Assembly: GCA_002316005.1 (NCBI GenBank)
Contig: DCIM01000005.1
Span: forward strand, 1 to 22,799
DNA length: 22,799 nt
Direction of reading: 5' to 3'
Source of the DNA: Prevotellaceae bacterium UBA1726
GTDB taxonomy: Bacteria; Bacteroidota; Bacteroidia; Bacteroidales; Bacteroidaceae
The first letter of the stretch is position 1. Every line of letters starts with the position of its first letter. Position numbers and translations under genes: made by a program. Of the stretch, positions 5,384-14,418 are shown in pieces. A model generated the notes under the pieces. The model saw only the letters and a list, made by a program, of their open reading frames with translations. It was not told where the DNA came from and did no database searches.

Positions 5384-7834
5384 ATGAAGAAAATATTCGT
5401 TCTTGCCTTTATGGCGATGGTTGCTCTTGGAGCAAATGCTCAGAAACTGTACTATGACAAACCTGCGGAATTCTTTGAGGAGGCGCTGGTGATAGGTAAC
5501 GGTACCATGGGCGGTATCGTGTATGGCAATCCAGAAGTGGACAGGATTTCGCTCAACGACATCACACTCTGGACGGGCGAACCATGCAACATGAAGATTT
5601 ATTCGCCAGAGGCTTATAAGGGAATCCCTGAGATAAGAAAGGCATTGAAGGAAGGTCGCTACAAGGATGCCGACTCGCTGCAGTGCATCGTGCAGGGACA
5701 TTTCTCGCAGAACTATCAGCCTCTGGGACAGTTGCAGATTGAATATCTCGACAGTGATGCGAAGATACGAAACTACAGCCGTACTCTCGACATCGGCAAT
5801 GCCATGGCAGAGACACGATATATGCGCGGCGACTACGAATATATCTCGCAGTATTTCGTGACAAACCCTGATTCGGGTATGGTGGTGCATCTCCACACTA
5901 ACAACCCTGCGGGAATAAATGCTCAGGTGCGCCTCACCTGTCAGCTTCGTAATGACATTCGCGTGGAGGGCAACAGCATCGTGAACGATGGCTATGCAGG
6001 TTATTCATCGCTACCAAGCTACTACGAGGGCAATGAGAAATTCGCCTACGATCCAAACCGCGGTATCCACTTCCGTACCATCGTGAAGGTGGTGGGTGCT
6101 GACGCCGAGGCCGACGGTAACGAACTCGTCATCAAGGGCAGTCAGGATGTGGTGCTGTATGTTGTCAACGCCACTTCGTTCAACGGTTTCGACAAGGACC
6201 CGGTGAAGGAAGGTCGCGACTACAAGACATTGGCAAACAACCAGTTGAAGCGCATCACATCTGTTCCGCTGAAAACCCTCGAACAGCGTCATGTGGCTGA
6301 CTACAGAGCCATCTTCGACCGCGTGAAACTGGAACTCGGAACAAAGGAGCAGCGCGAGGCGATGACACACAGAGCCGACGGTTCGCTGAAACCAACAAAC
6401 GAACAGTTGCTGGAGTATCTTGATGAGGGAATCTACAACCCTGACTTCGAGGCACTGTACTTCCAATTTGGCCGTTATCTGCTCATCTCTTGCTCGCGTA
6501 CACCAAATGTGCCTGCCAACCTCCAGGGATTGTGGAACGAGTCGATACTTCCACCATGGTCGTGCAACTACACCACAAACATCAACCTCGAGGAGAACTA
6601 CTGGCCTGCAGAGACTGCTGCCATGCCGGAGATGCATAACTCGCTGTTCACATTCATGCAGGAACTGCTGAAGTCGGGCGAACTGACTGCAAAGCACTAC
6701 TACGGCGTGGAGAACGGCTGGTGTCTGGCTCATAACACAGACATCTGGGCGATGACCTGTCCGGTAGGACTCCACACCGGTGACCCTAACTGGGCAAACT
6801 GGAACATGGGTGGTGCATGGGTGTCGACTCATATCTGGGAACATTATTCGTTCTCGCTCGATAAGGACTTCCTCCGTGAGTTCTATCCACAGTTGAAGGG
6901 TGCTGCGGAGTTCTGCATCAACTGGCTCGTGGACACCAAGAGCATGGGCGTGAAGGGCAAAAACTATCTCATCACGGCTCCTTCAACATCGCCTGAGAAT
7001 GTTTATCTCACCCCAGATGGCTATAACGGTCGTACATGCTACGGTGGCTCTGCCGACCTTGCCATGATTCGCGAGTGTCTTACCGATGCGCGTAATGCCG
7101 CCATCGTAATGGGTGATGTGGAATTTGAGAAGAGGGCAGCGAAGACATTGTCGCGCCTGCAACCATATAAGATTGGTAAGAATGGAAATCTTCAGGAGTG
7201 GTTCTACGACTGGGAGGACGAGGATCCTCAGCATCGTCATCAGAGTCATCTGTTCGGTGTCTATCCGGGCAATAACCTTGAGGATGGTGTGAATAGTCGT
7301 GAGGCATTGCTCAAGGCAGCATCAAAGACACTCGAAATAAGAGGCGACCAGTCAACAGGTTGGAGTACGGGATGGCGCGTTAATCTGTTTGCCCGTCTGC
7401 ACGACTCAAAGAATGCCTATCACATCTATCGCAAACTGTTGAACTATATCTCGCCTGATAAATATCAAGGTCTTGAGTATCACCGTGGAGGCGGTACTTA
7501 TCCAAACCTCCTTGATGCTCATTCGCCATTCCAGATTGACGGAAACTTCGGTGGCTGTGCCGGTGTGATAGAGATGTTGTTACAGAGCCGCATGGAGGTG
7601 CTCGACAAGGACACAAAGGGAATGAAGAAGGGTGAGTCGGTTTATACCATCGAACTGCTTCCTGCCTTGCCAGAGAACTGGAAGGACGGTGAGGTGAAGG
7701 GTCTTCGTGCCCGCGGCGGTTACACCGTCGACATCACCTGGCACAACGGAAAAGTAACGGATTATAACATCCAACCTTCACATCCAAATACAAAAGTTAA
7801 GGTCCTTGTAAACGGAAAGGAAGAAATCAAATAA
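5384..7834 (+). CDS. Secreted glycoside hydrolase family 95 alpha-L-fucosidase
   Basis: Predicted inverting alpha-1,2-L-fucosidase (family 95 also contains alpha-L-galactosidases) that removes terminal fucose from plant or host glycans. Residues 1-19 (MKKIFVLAFMAMVALGANA) are a clear signal peptide with a cleavage site before QKLYY. The family N-terminal signature follows, with EALVIGNGTMGG and NDITLWTGEP. In the (alpha/alpha)6 barrel, NIN at 399-401 within TTNINLEENYWPAE, Glu538 in STSPEN, and Asp719 in QIDGNFGG correspond by context to the catalytic Asn421/Asn423, Glu566 and Asp766 of Bifidobacterium AfcA. A short beta-rich tail follows. Length (816 aa) is typical. It sits directly after the GH3 gene, suggesting joint action on a fucosylated glucan or glycan, but no SusC/SusD pair is in the window. 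It has its own promoter, with a palindrome at the start point, and ends at a strong terminator. Confidence 0.94.
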   Translation: MKKIFVLAFMAMVALGANAQKLYYDKPAEFFEEALVIGNGTMGGIVYGNPEVDRISLNDITLWTGEPCNMKIYSPEAYKGIPEIRKALKEGRYKDADSLQCIVQGHFSQNYQPLGQLQIEYLDSDAKIRNYSRTLDIGNAMAETRYMRGDYEYISQYFVTNPDSGMVVHLHTNNPAGINAQVRLTCQLRNDIRVEGNSIVNDGYAGYSSLPSYYEGNEKFAYDPNRGIHFRTIVKVVGADAEADGNELVIKGSQDVVLYVVNATSFNGFDKDPVKEGRDYKTLANNQLKRITSVPLKTLEQRHVADYRAIFDRVKLELGTKEQREAMTHRADGSLKPTNEQLLEYLDEGIYNPDFEALYFQFGRYLLISCSRTPNVPANLQGLWNESILPPWSCNYTTNINLEENYWPAETAAMPEMHNSLFTFMQELLKSGELTAKHYYGVENGWCLAHNTDIWAMTCPVGLHTGDPNWANWNMGGAWVSTHIWEHYSFSLDKDFLREFYPQLKGAAEFCINWLVDTKSMGVKGKNYLITAPSTSPENVYLTPDGYNGRTCYGGSADLAMIRECLTDARNAAIVMGDVEFEKRAAKTLSRLQPYKIGKNGNLQEWFYDWEDEDPQHRHQSHLFGVYPGNNLEDGVNSREALLKAASKTLEIRGDQSTGWSTGWRVNLFARLHDSKNAYHIYRKLLNYISPDKYQGLEYHRGGGTYPNLLDAHSPFQIDGNFGGCAGVIEMLLQSRMEVLDKDTKGMKKGESVYTIELLPALPENWKDGEVKGLRARGGYTVDITWHNGKVTDYNIQPSHPNTKVKVLVNGKEEIK

Positions 7835-7841
7835 CAACCCC

Positions 7842-7869
7842 TAAGCCCTCGCCAATTGGCGGGGGCTTA
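7842..7869. terminator. Bidirectional terminator between the GH95 gene and tex
   Basis: AAGCCCTCGCC (7843-7853) pairs with GGCGGGGGCTT (7858-7868) across an AATT loop, with one T-G wobble, and T7842/A7869 extend it. On the plus strand it is followed by TTATTTCATT. The two genes converge here, and the stop codon of tex (7867-7869, read on the minus strand) lies within the stem. Confidence 0.8.
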
Positions 7870-9999
7870 TTTCATTGAAAGGCTTATCCTCTTGCGGAGG
7901 CGGTCAACCTCCAATACCCTTACCTTGACATGCTGATGCAAGTGAACGACCTCGTTAGGGTCTTTCACATAACGGTCGGCAAGTTGGGAGATATGGACAA
8001 GTCCGTCCTGATGAACACCTATATCGACAAAGGCACCGAAATTTGTTATGTTCGTGACAATACCAGGAAGCACCATACCCGGAATCAAATCGTCCGGAGT
8101 CTTCACATTAGGGTCGAACTCAAAGACCTCAATCTGTTCGCGAGGGTCGCGTCCCGGTTTCTCTAATTCCTTCAGAATCTCTGCTGCCGTCCAACCATCA
8201 TCCGGGGCGGTAGGGTAGTGCTTCGCATCAATCTTCTTTAGCAGTTCGGCATTGCCCAACAACTCCTTCACACTCACGCCAAGATCCTTTGCCATGCGTT
8301 CAACAATAGGATATGATTCCGGATGTACGGCACTGTTGTCCAATGGGTTGCGTCCATTCGACACACGAAGGAATCCTGCACACTGTTGGAAGGCAGAAGG
8401 ACCCAAGCGAGGAACTTTCTTCAGTTCGGCACGCGAAGTGAAAGCACCATGTTCCTTGCGATATTCAACAATGTTTTTGCCCAGTGTGGCACCAAGTCCC
8501 GACACATAGGTGAGGAGGTTTTGCGAGGCGGTGTTGAGATCCACGCCCACCTTGTTAACACAACTCTCAACGGTGAGGTCGAGACTTCGCTTCAGTTTCG
8601 TCTGGTCAACATCGTGCTGATACTGACCCACGCCAATGCTCTTTGGGTCGATCTTCACCAACTCCGCCAGAGGGTCCATCAGTCGGCGACCGATGCTCAC
8701 CGCACCACGAACCGTCACATCCTCGTCGGGGAACTCCTCGCGTGCCACCTTAGAGGCTGAATAGATAGAGGCGCCGTCCTCGGAAACAACGAAAAGCCTC
8801 ACCCCCTGCGCCTCTCCAACAAGGAGAGGGGAGTTAGAAACTACTGAGCGAACATAGGATTCCGTTTCGCGGCTTGCGGTGCCGTTACCAATGGCGATGG
8901 CCTCAATCTTGTATTTTGTGAGGAGTTTGGCGAGGGTGTCGCCACCAATATTTGTTGACAGGGGCAAAACGGTATGATACAATAGGTTGCCTTGTGCGTC
9001 AAGACAAACAATCTTACAACCCGTGCGGAAGCCTGGGTCGATGCCCATGACACGCTTCTGGCCGAGTGGGGCAGAGAGAAGTAGCTGTCGTAAGTTTTCG
9101 GTGAATACCTTTATCGCCTCATCGTCGGCTTTCTCCTTTGAGGAGTTGGCAAATTCAGTCTCGATTGAAGGCAGAAGCAATCGCTTCAGTGAGTCGTCGC
9201 AAGCCTCCTCGACAAGTCGTGAACACTCACCATATCCACGCACGAAGATGCGATGGAGACGCTCGCGGCAATCCTCATCCTCAACGCAGATGCTGACACG
9301 GAGGAATCCTTCGCTCTCACCGCGACGCATTGCCAACAGACGATGAGACGAACAGCGGCGAAGCGGTTCCTCGAAGTCGAAATAGTCGGAATATTTCTGT
9401 GCCCCTTCCTCAGCCTTCTTTGTCTTTATGACCTTCGATACGATATATGCCGTGCGAGTAAAGATATTTCGCAGTTGCTGACGCGAGCGCTGATCTTCGC
9501 TCACCATCTCGGCGATGATGTCCTGAGCCCCTTTTATTGCCGACTCCGCATCCTTGATGTCGCCCTTGACGAAACGCTCAGCGGCACGACGCGGATTCTG
9601 CTCACGCTGCATCATAAGGATGGTGGCAAGCGGTTCGAGTCCCTGTTCGCGTGCAATCTGCGCACGAGTGCGGCGCTTCGGTTTGAAAGGAAGGTAGATG
9701 TCCTCCAATTCGGTGGAATCCCATGTAGCCTCAATGCGCGCCTTCAGTTCGGGAGTAAGTTTGCCCTGTTCATCGATGGTCTTGAGGATAGTATCCTTGC
9801 GCTTTGATAGTTCGGCGAGACGGTCGTTCAACTCGCTGATGGCAGTAATCTGCACCTCATCGAGGTTGCCCGTGCGCTCCTTGCGGTAGCGACTGATGAA
9901 AGGAATGGTACAACCCTCGTCGAGGAGGGCAAGAGTGTTGGCGACGCGCTGTTCAGAGATGTTCAGCGCCTGCGATATGTGTCGTGCAAAAATATTCAT
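7867..9999 (-). CDS. tex: Tex family RNA-binding transcription accessory protein
   Basis: Cytoplasmic nucleic-acid-binding protein related to the core of eukaryotic Spt6, implicated in transcription and RNA metabolism. The N-terminal helical region begins MNIFARHIS and has LLDEGCTIPFISRYRKE. A YqgF/RNase-H-like domain (GIDPGFRTGCK near 320) precedes the highly conserved DPLAELVKIDPKSIGVGQYQHDVDQ region. Helix-hairpin-helix motifs lie around 490-560, and a C-terminal S1 domain (PGMVLPGIVTNITNFGAFVDIGVHQDGLVHISQ) ends the protein. Start: I chose the ATG at 9997-9999 (710 aa); an upstream in-frame TTG at 10006-10008 overlaps a possible -7 box. Oddity: between the ETES and FVVSEDGAS motifs a copy of the GC-rich hairpin repeat is translated in frame as SPLLVGEAQGVR, whereas homologues as I remember them have unrelated residues there. 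The flanking domains look intact, so the protein is probably functional. Confidence 0.93.
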   Translation of the reverse strand: MNIFARHISQALNISEQRVANTLALLDEGCTIPFISRYRKERTGNLDEVQITAISELNDRLAELSKRKDTILKTIDEQGKLTPELKARIEATWDSTELEDIYLPFKPKRRTRAQIAREQGLEPLATILMMQREQNPRRAAERFVKGDIKDAESAIKGAQDIIAEMVSEDQRSRQQLRNIFTRTAYIVSKVIKTKKAEEGAQKYSDYFDFEEPLRRCSSHRLLAMRRGESEGFLRVSICVEDEDCRERLHRIFVRGYGECSRLVEEACDDSLKRLLLPSIETEFANSSKEKADDEAIKVFTENLRQLLLSAPLGQKRVMGIDPGFRTGCKIVCLDAQGNLLYHTVLPLSTNIGGDTLAKLLTKYKIEAIAIGNGTASRETESYVRSVVSNSPLLVGEAQGVRLFVVSEDGASIYSASKVAREEFPDEDVTVRGAVSIGRRLMDPLAELVKIDPKSIGVGQYQHDVDQTKLKRSLDLTVESCVNKVGVDLNTASQNLLTYVSGLGATLGKNIVEYRKEHGAFTSRAELKKVPRLGPSAFQQCAGFLRVSNGRNPLDNSAVHPESYPIVERMAKDLGVSVKELLGNAELLKKIDAKHYPTAPDDGWTAAEILKELEKPGRDPREQIEVFEFDPNVKTPDDLIPGMVLPGIVTNITNFGAFVDIGVHQDGLVHISQLADRYVKDPNEVVHLHQHVKVRVLEVDRLRKRISLSMK
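8797..8831 (-). repeat. GC-rich hairpin repeat, copy 3, inside tex
   Basis: On the minus strand: CCCCTCTCC, loop TTGTT, GGAGAGG, four bases, GGGGGTGAGG. Arms and tail are identical to copy 2 (2149-2182) apart from the loop, the four-base linker and the outer stem pair. It is read without frame disruption within tex. Confidence 0.85.
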
Positions 10000-10005
10000 A
10001 GATTG

Positions 10006-10013
10006 CAAAATTA
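10006..10013 (-). promoter_or_regulatory. Possible -7 box immediately before tex
   Basis: Minus-strand TAATTTTG lies 6 nt before the tex ATG. If used, the transcript would start at or next to the ATG (leaderless). No TTG is found at the -33 distance, so support is weak. Confidence 0.35.
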
Positions 10014-10093
10014 CAAGAAAAGTGGGGAATAGCGAATGTTTTGCGGTGACTATAACAATCCTTAACTATTGCCACACCTTTCTTGTGGAATTG

Positions 10094-10125
10094 TTTTGTA
10101 GTCTCGGAAAAAAGTTGTATCTTTG
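10094..10125 (+). promoter_or_regulatory. Promoter for the 10150-20318 gene run
   Basis: TTTTG (10094-10098), a 19-bp spacer and TATCTTTG (10118-10125) match the Bacteroidetes promoter consensus in full. The same TTTTG-19 bp-TATCTTTG arrangement recurs at 20380-20411. The box excludes the in-frame TTG at 10123 as a translation start. Confidence 0.78.
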
Positions 10126-10149
10126 CATGAAATTTATATGTATGCGCGC

Positions 10150-12438
10150 ATGGAGAAGATATTTTTCACATTGATAACCCTATTGGTATCGGCATTCGCC
10201 TTGGCTCACACCGAGGAGGAATACCCTTTCACGGTCATTGTTGACGAGGACTTCAGCGGCCTGACCGAAGGAACAGAAGATGAACCATCGGCAACACCAC
10301 TCCTCGACGATATGGGCTGGGTTATTGACGCCTCAGCGTGGAAGCCATACGACAACACCTGCACGAAAGGGTGGGGCGGAGATGGATTCTATTCCGCAGG
10401 AGGATGCCTTGCCGTGGTAAATGGTTTCCTTAATACCCCTACAGGCAACTACTCAGGCAACCTGAAAGTGTCGTTCCGTGCCCGACTGATGAATCAGGAA
10501 GCAAGCGAGGCGTGCGACATCGATATTCTGCTCTGCCGCCGTTCGAAGTTCATCGACTATGCCCGCAAGACTGTGACACTAACCCACGAATGGGCTACAT
10601 ACACACTGGAGACAAACACCGGCTATTACAGCGACTGCATGATACAGTTGACAACGATGGACGATATCCAGTATCTCGTTGATGATTTCAAGATTGAGCA
10701 CCAGGTAGTATCCATCGAACCACCACGCGCCACCGACGCCTACGAACTCAAAGACGACGGATTCACCGCATACTGGCAGGCAACAGCCGACGCTACCGAC
10801 TATCTGGTGAGCGTATATTCGAAGACACCAACGCCAGAGGAATCGGAGGTGGAGGAAGGTTTCGACGAGTTGAATGTCGACGGTACGACAATCAATGCGA
10901 CAAGCCCTAATTGCCCAGAGGGATGGACCATCCGCGCCAAGGAAGTGAACACAGAGCAATTCAACTCGGCGCCATATTCAATCCGACTGAAAGACGACAA
11001 CGACTATGTGATGACACCAAAGACCGATACGCCGATAAAGGGTTTCAGTTTCTGGCTCTGGGTTGAAGACGGAGACCAAGGCCAGGAGGCGGCCACCGGC
11101 GAGATAAGAATGTATGCACGATGTGTGCATGGATGGTCGGTGATGGCAACAATGAAAGTGGCTGAACTGATGAACAAAGGTGAACTGATATGCGACCTGT
11201 CGGGATTCTTCGATTATTTAGAAGAAATCTATCAGATGAAGGTAGAGTACTACAATCCGGCCGGCGACAAGTGCATAGTCCTTATCGACAATGTGGCATA
11301 CGAAGCACCAGATGCCTTCCGTAGAAACTTTGTTTTCGAGGACAAGGTGATTTCGGGCAAGGGCAAAACCGAAGGCGAGGAGATGGAATGCAAGGTTACT
11401 GGCCTCGACCCAAACACCGACTACTACTATTATGTGAAGGCACGCAACGAGAAATCGACATCCGAGCCTTCGAACGAGGTGGAGGTGTTTGATGTGAGCA
11501 ATCCTGTTGCACTCCCTGCCACTGAGGTGGAAAGTGACAGTTATGTGGCAAACTGGGAATGCTACAACAAGGTGGACTTTTTCCGTGTTGACCAGTTGCG
11601 CCAGTTGACCGTAGAGCAGGATACCCCAGCATATGTGGTGCTTGAAGAGAACTTCGACAAAGTATCATCTTACGGAACAGCCGAATCGCCAGAAGCCGGC
11701 GAATACACACTCGACTATTATTCCATCGATCAATATACCACCACGGGCGGTTGGACGGCAGCGTCAACACAGTTTGGTGACGGCATGATTGGCGGTATGG
11801 AGAAGGAAGACGGCTATGTGGCAGGATGTATCGTCACGCCACAGCTCGACCTCAGTCATAACGGAGGCTTGTGCGACATCACTATCCGCGTCTGGGGCAA
11901 CGAAGGCGACTGGTTTGTTGTTCAAGGAAACAATCCTCTCAACTATGCCGGCATAAACTTCGAGACAACCGGTTGGGTGGAGACGACAATACAGTTGCCG
12001 CTCTGCACCAACGAGGAGCGCTTCTACCTATACAGCAACAACTACTATGCGTTCATGATTGACTATATCCGCATTACCCAGAGCCTCAAGGCAGGCGAGG
12101 TGGTGACACTCGTGGACAAGTCGGTAGAGGTGGATGCCGGTCATCGTAGTGCGAGAGTTGAGAATGTAGATTTCGGCAACGATAAGAGCGATGTGCTCTA
12201 TAAGGTAATTGCCTACAGATACCATAACGGAAATGAGAAGGATATATGGGAGTCGCCATATTCAGAACTCATCTCGGTGAAGAGCAGTGCCGCTGCAATT
12301 GCAACTCCAATTATGGACCGCGAGAACCGCCGTCGTGTATACGACATTGAAGGACGCCAGCATGGTTCGGCTCTTCGCGGAATACAGATTATGGCGCGTG
12401 ACGGCAAATATGTAAAGGTGTTGCGCCCCGCTAAATGA
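10150..12438 (+). CDS. Secreted multidomain protein with jelly-roll and Fn3 domains and a Por-like C-terminal tail
   Basis: No specific function recognised. From the ATG at 10150 the 762-aa product starts with a signal peptide (MEKIFFTLITLLVSAFALA). Three beta-sandwich modules can be seen, each opening with a D/E-x-x-F-[SD] strand (VDEDFSGL, VEEGFDEL, LEENFDKV) and two closing with a YLVDDF/LIDNV-type strand, as in carbohydrate-binding 'choice-of-anchor' domains. Between them lie two Fn3-like segments (YELKDDGFTAYWQA and VESDSYVANWECY). The C-terminus, RRRVYDIEGRQ followed by RGIQIMARDGKYVKVL, resembles the short tail of Bacteroidales proteins exported by type IX secretion. The upstream ATG at 10138 is a possible alternative start; the TTG at 10123 lies inside the -7 box and is not. 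abc-F begins 16 bp later with no promoter between, so co-transcription is likely. It may bind surface glycans, but that is inference. Confidence 0.8.
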   Translation: MEKIFFTLITLLVSAFALAHTEEEYPFTVIVDEDFSGLTEGTEDEPSATPLLDDMGWVIDASAWKPYDNTCTKGWGGDGFYSAGGCLAVVNGFLNTPTGNYSGNLKVSFRARLMNQEASEACDIDILLCRRSKFIDYARKTVTLTHEWATYTLETNTGYYSDCMIQLTTMDDIQYLVDDFKIEHQVVSIEPPRATDAYELKDDGFTAYWQATADATDYLVSVYSKTPTPEESEVEEGFDELNVDGTTINATSPNCPEGWTIRAKEVNTEQFNSAPYSIRLKDDNDYVMTPKTDTPIKGFSFWLWVEDGDQGQEAATGEIRMYARCVHGWSVMATMKVAELMNKGELICDLSGFFDYLEEIYQMKVEYYNPAGDKCIVLIDNVAYEAPDAFRRNFVFEDKVISGKGKTEGEEMECKVTGLDPNTDYYYYVKARNEKSTSEPSNEVEVFDVSNPVALPATEVESDSYVANWECYNKVDFFRVDQLRQLTVEQDTPAYVVLEENFDKVSSYGTAESPEAGEYTLDYYSIDQYTTTGGWTAASTQFGDGMIGGMEKEDGYVAGCIVTPQLDLSHNGGLCDITIRVWGNEGDWFVVQGNNPLNYAGINFETTGWVETTIQLPLCTNEERFYLYSNNYYAFMIDYIRITQSLKAGEVVTLVDKSVEVDAGHRSARVENVDFGNDKSDVLYKVIAYRYHNGNEKDIWESPYSELISVKSSAAAIATPIMDRENRRRVYDIEGRQHGSALRGIQIMARDGKYVKVLRPAK

Positions 12439-12454
12439 AAAAAGAAAACGATAA

Positions 12455-14410
12455 ATGATATCTATAGATAACTTAAAAGTCGAGTTTTCGGCAAAGGCGC
12501 TGTTCGAGGATGCGAGTTTCGTCATCAACGACCGCGACCGCATAGCCCTCGTAGGTAAGAACGGTGCAGGAAAATCGACAATGCTTAAAATACTCTGCGG
12601 TCAGCAGACAGCAACATCAGGTACGGTGTCGATTCCCAACGACACTACTGTGGGCTATCTGCCACAGGTGATGAAGTTGCAGGACGACACCACCGTTGCA
12701 GAAGAGGCACGCAAGGCCTTTGCCGACATTGCCAAGATGGAAACCAAGGTGAAACGCCTCGAGAAAGAACTCGGTGAGCGCACCGACTACGAGAGCGAGG
12801 AGTACATGCAACTCGTGGAGAAATACACCGAGGAGCACGACCGCTTCATGATGATGGGTGCAGAGAACTCCGAAGCCGAGATGGAACGCACGCTCATAGG
12901 TCTGGGCTTCACTCGCGAGGACTTCAACCGCCCAACCAACGAGTTTTCGGGAGGATGGCGAATGCGAATAGAACTGGCAAAGATTCTGCTTCGCAAGCCT
13001 GATGTGCTCCTCCTTGATGAGCCAACTAACCACCTCGACATTGAGAGTATTCTGTGGCTTGAACAATTCCTTGTGCAGAGTGCCAAGGCTGTGGTTCTCG
13101 TCAGTCACGACCGTGCGTTCATCAATAATGTGACAAACCGCACACTTGAGATAAGTTGCCGAAAGGTAATCGACTATAAGGTGAAATACGATGAATATGT
13201 CGTGCTGCGCAAAGACCGCCGTGAACAGCAACTCCGTGCCTACGAAAACCAGCAGAAGGAGATTGCCGACACAAGAGCGTTCATTGAGCGATTCCGCTAT
13301 CAGGCAACGAAAGCCGTGCAGGTGCAGCAGCGCATCCGTCAGTTGGAGAAGATTGTGCCTATCGAAGTTGATGAAATTGACACATCATCACTTAGATTGA
13401 AGTTCCCTCCTTGTCTGCGCTCAGGCGACTATCCAATCATCTGCGAGGATGTAGAGAAGACATACGGTCAGCACAATGTCTTCCACGATGTGAACTTCAT
13501 CATCAAGCGAGGCGAGAAGGTGGCGTTTGTAGGAAAGAACGGAGAAGGAAAGTCGACACTCGTGAAATGTATCATGAACGAGATCCCTTATGGCGGCGTT
13601 CTGAAGATTGGCCATAACATCCAGATAGGCTACTTCGCACAGAATCAGGCACAACTCTTAGATGAAGACCTTACCGTTTTCCAGACCATTGATAATGTAG
13701 CGAAGGGCGAGATTCGCCTTAGGATAAACGACATCCTTGGAGCATTTATGTTCGGTGGCGAGGCATCCGACAAGAAGGTGAAGGTGCTGAGTGGAGGCGA
13801 GCGCAGCCGACTGGCAATGATTCGCTTGTTGCTCGAACCAGTGAACTTCCTCATTCTTGATGAGCCTACCAACCACCTAGATATGCAGTCGAAGGATGTG
13901 TTGAAGGAAGCCATCAAGGCATTCGACGGAACGGCAATCATCGTAAGTCACGACCGTGAATTTCTCGATGGACTCGTAAGCAAGGTGTATGAGTTTGGTG
14001 GCGGAAAGGTGCGCGAACATCTCGGTGGCATATATGATTTCCTCCTCCAGCATAACAAAGAGGCAGAGAATCATCAGTCGTTGGACAGCGTCTTTGAAAA
14101 GAAAGAGGCGAAACCCGCAGCCACTGCACCTGTTGTGGCAAAGCAAGGCGCAATGGATTATGCCGAGCGCAAGGAAATACAGAAGAAGATTACCCGCTTG
14201 GAGAAATCCGTCAAGCAGAGCGAGGAGAAGATAGAGAAATGGGAGATGCGAATCCACGAACTCGACACTATCCTCTGCGATCCGGCCAATGCTGCGAATA
14301 TGGACCTCATCAACGAATATACCGACATACGCCGACTCCTCGATGACGAGGAACTCCGTTGGACATCGCTGTGCGAGGAACTTGAAGAAGAGAATAAAAA
14401 ACTAAAATAA
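12455..14410 (+). CDS. ABC-F family ATPase (Uup/YheS-like ribosome-associated protein)
   Basis: Soluble tandem ABC ATPase without membrane domains, 651 aa, of the ABC-F class that acts on ribosomes during translation. First cassette: Walker A GKNGAGKST at 34-42, signature-like FSGGWRMRIELAK, Walker B LLLDEPTNHLD. A charged helical linker follows (about 250-310, RAYENQQKEIADTRAFIERFRYQ in part), the class's P-site tRNA interaction motif. Second cassette: Walker A GKNGEGKST from 360, LSGGERSRLA, LILDEPTNHLD. A coiled-coil tail begins near 565 (AERKEIQKKITRLEKSVK) and suits the Uup/YheS groups better than the shorter EttA. The first signature has FSGGW rather than LSGGQ, normal for ABC-F site 1. 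Close neighbours (16 bp before, 8 bp after) indicate an operon. Whether it helps stalled translation or gives antibiotic resistance cannot be told; nothing points to resistance. Confidence 0.92.
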   Translation: MISIDNLKVEFSAKALFEDASFVINDRDRIALVGKNGAGKSTMLKILCGQQTATSGTVSIPNDTTVGYLPQVMKLQDDTTVAEEARKAFADIAKMETKVKRLEKELGERTDYESEEYMQLVEKYTEEHDRFMMMGAENSEAEMERTLIGLGFTREDFNRPTNEFSGGWRMRIELAKILLRKPDVLLLDEPTNHLDIESILWLEQFLVQSAKAVVLVSHDRAFINNVTNRTLEISCRKVIDYKVKYDEYVVLRKDRREQQLRAYENQQKEIADTRAFIERFRYQATKAVQVQQRIRQLEKIVPIEVDEIDTSSLRLKFPPCLRSGDYPIICEDVEKTYGQHNVFHDVNFIIKRGEKVAFVGKNGEGKSTLVKCIMNEIPYGGVLKIGHNIQIGYFAQNQAQLLDEDLTVFQTIDNVAKGEIRLRINDILGAFMFGGEASDKKVKVLSGGERSRLAMIRLLLEPVNFLILDEPTNHLDMQSKDVLKEAIKAFDGTAIIVSHDREFLDGLVSKVYEFGGGKVREHLGGIYDFLLQHNKEAENHQSLDSVFEKKEAKPAATAPVVAKQGAMDYAERKEIQKKITRLEKSVKQSEEKIEKWEMRIHELDTILCDPANAANMDLINEYTDIRRLLDDEELRWTSLCEELEEENKKLK

Positions 14411-14418
14411 AAACAATA

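Noticed and set aside
2747..7834. Complete polysaccharide utilization locus
   Set aside because: Two glycosidases are adjacent, but no SusC/SusD pair, regulator or transporter is in the window, and the second gene has its own promoter.
10123..10149. Longer start for the secreted jelly-roll protein at the TTG at 10123
   Set aside because: This TTG is part of the TATCTTTG -7 box, so it cannot be in the transcript made from that promoter; the ATG at 10150 gives a proper signal peptide.
12617..13231. 204-codon minus-strand open frame opposite the ABC-F gene
   Set aside because: It is antisense to two intact ATPase motifs and shows no recognisable domain or start signal.
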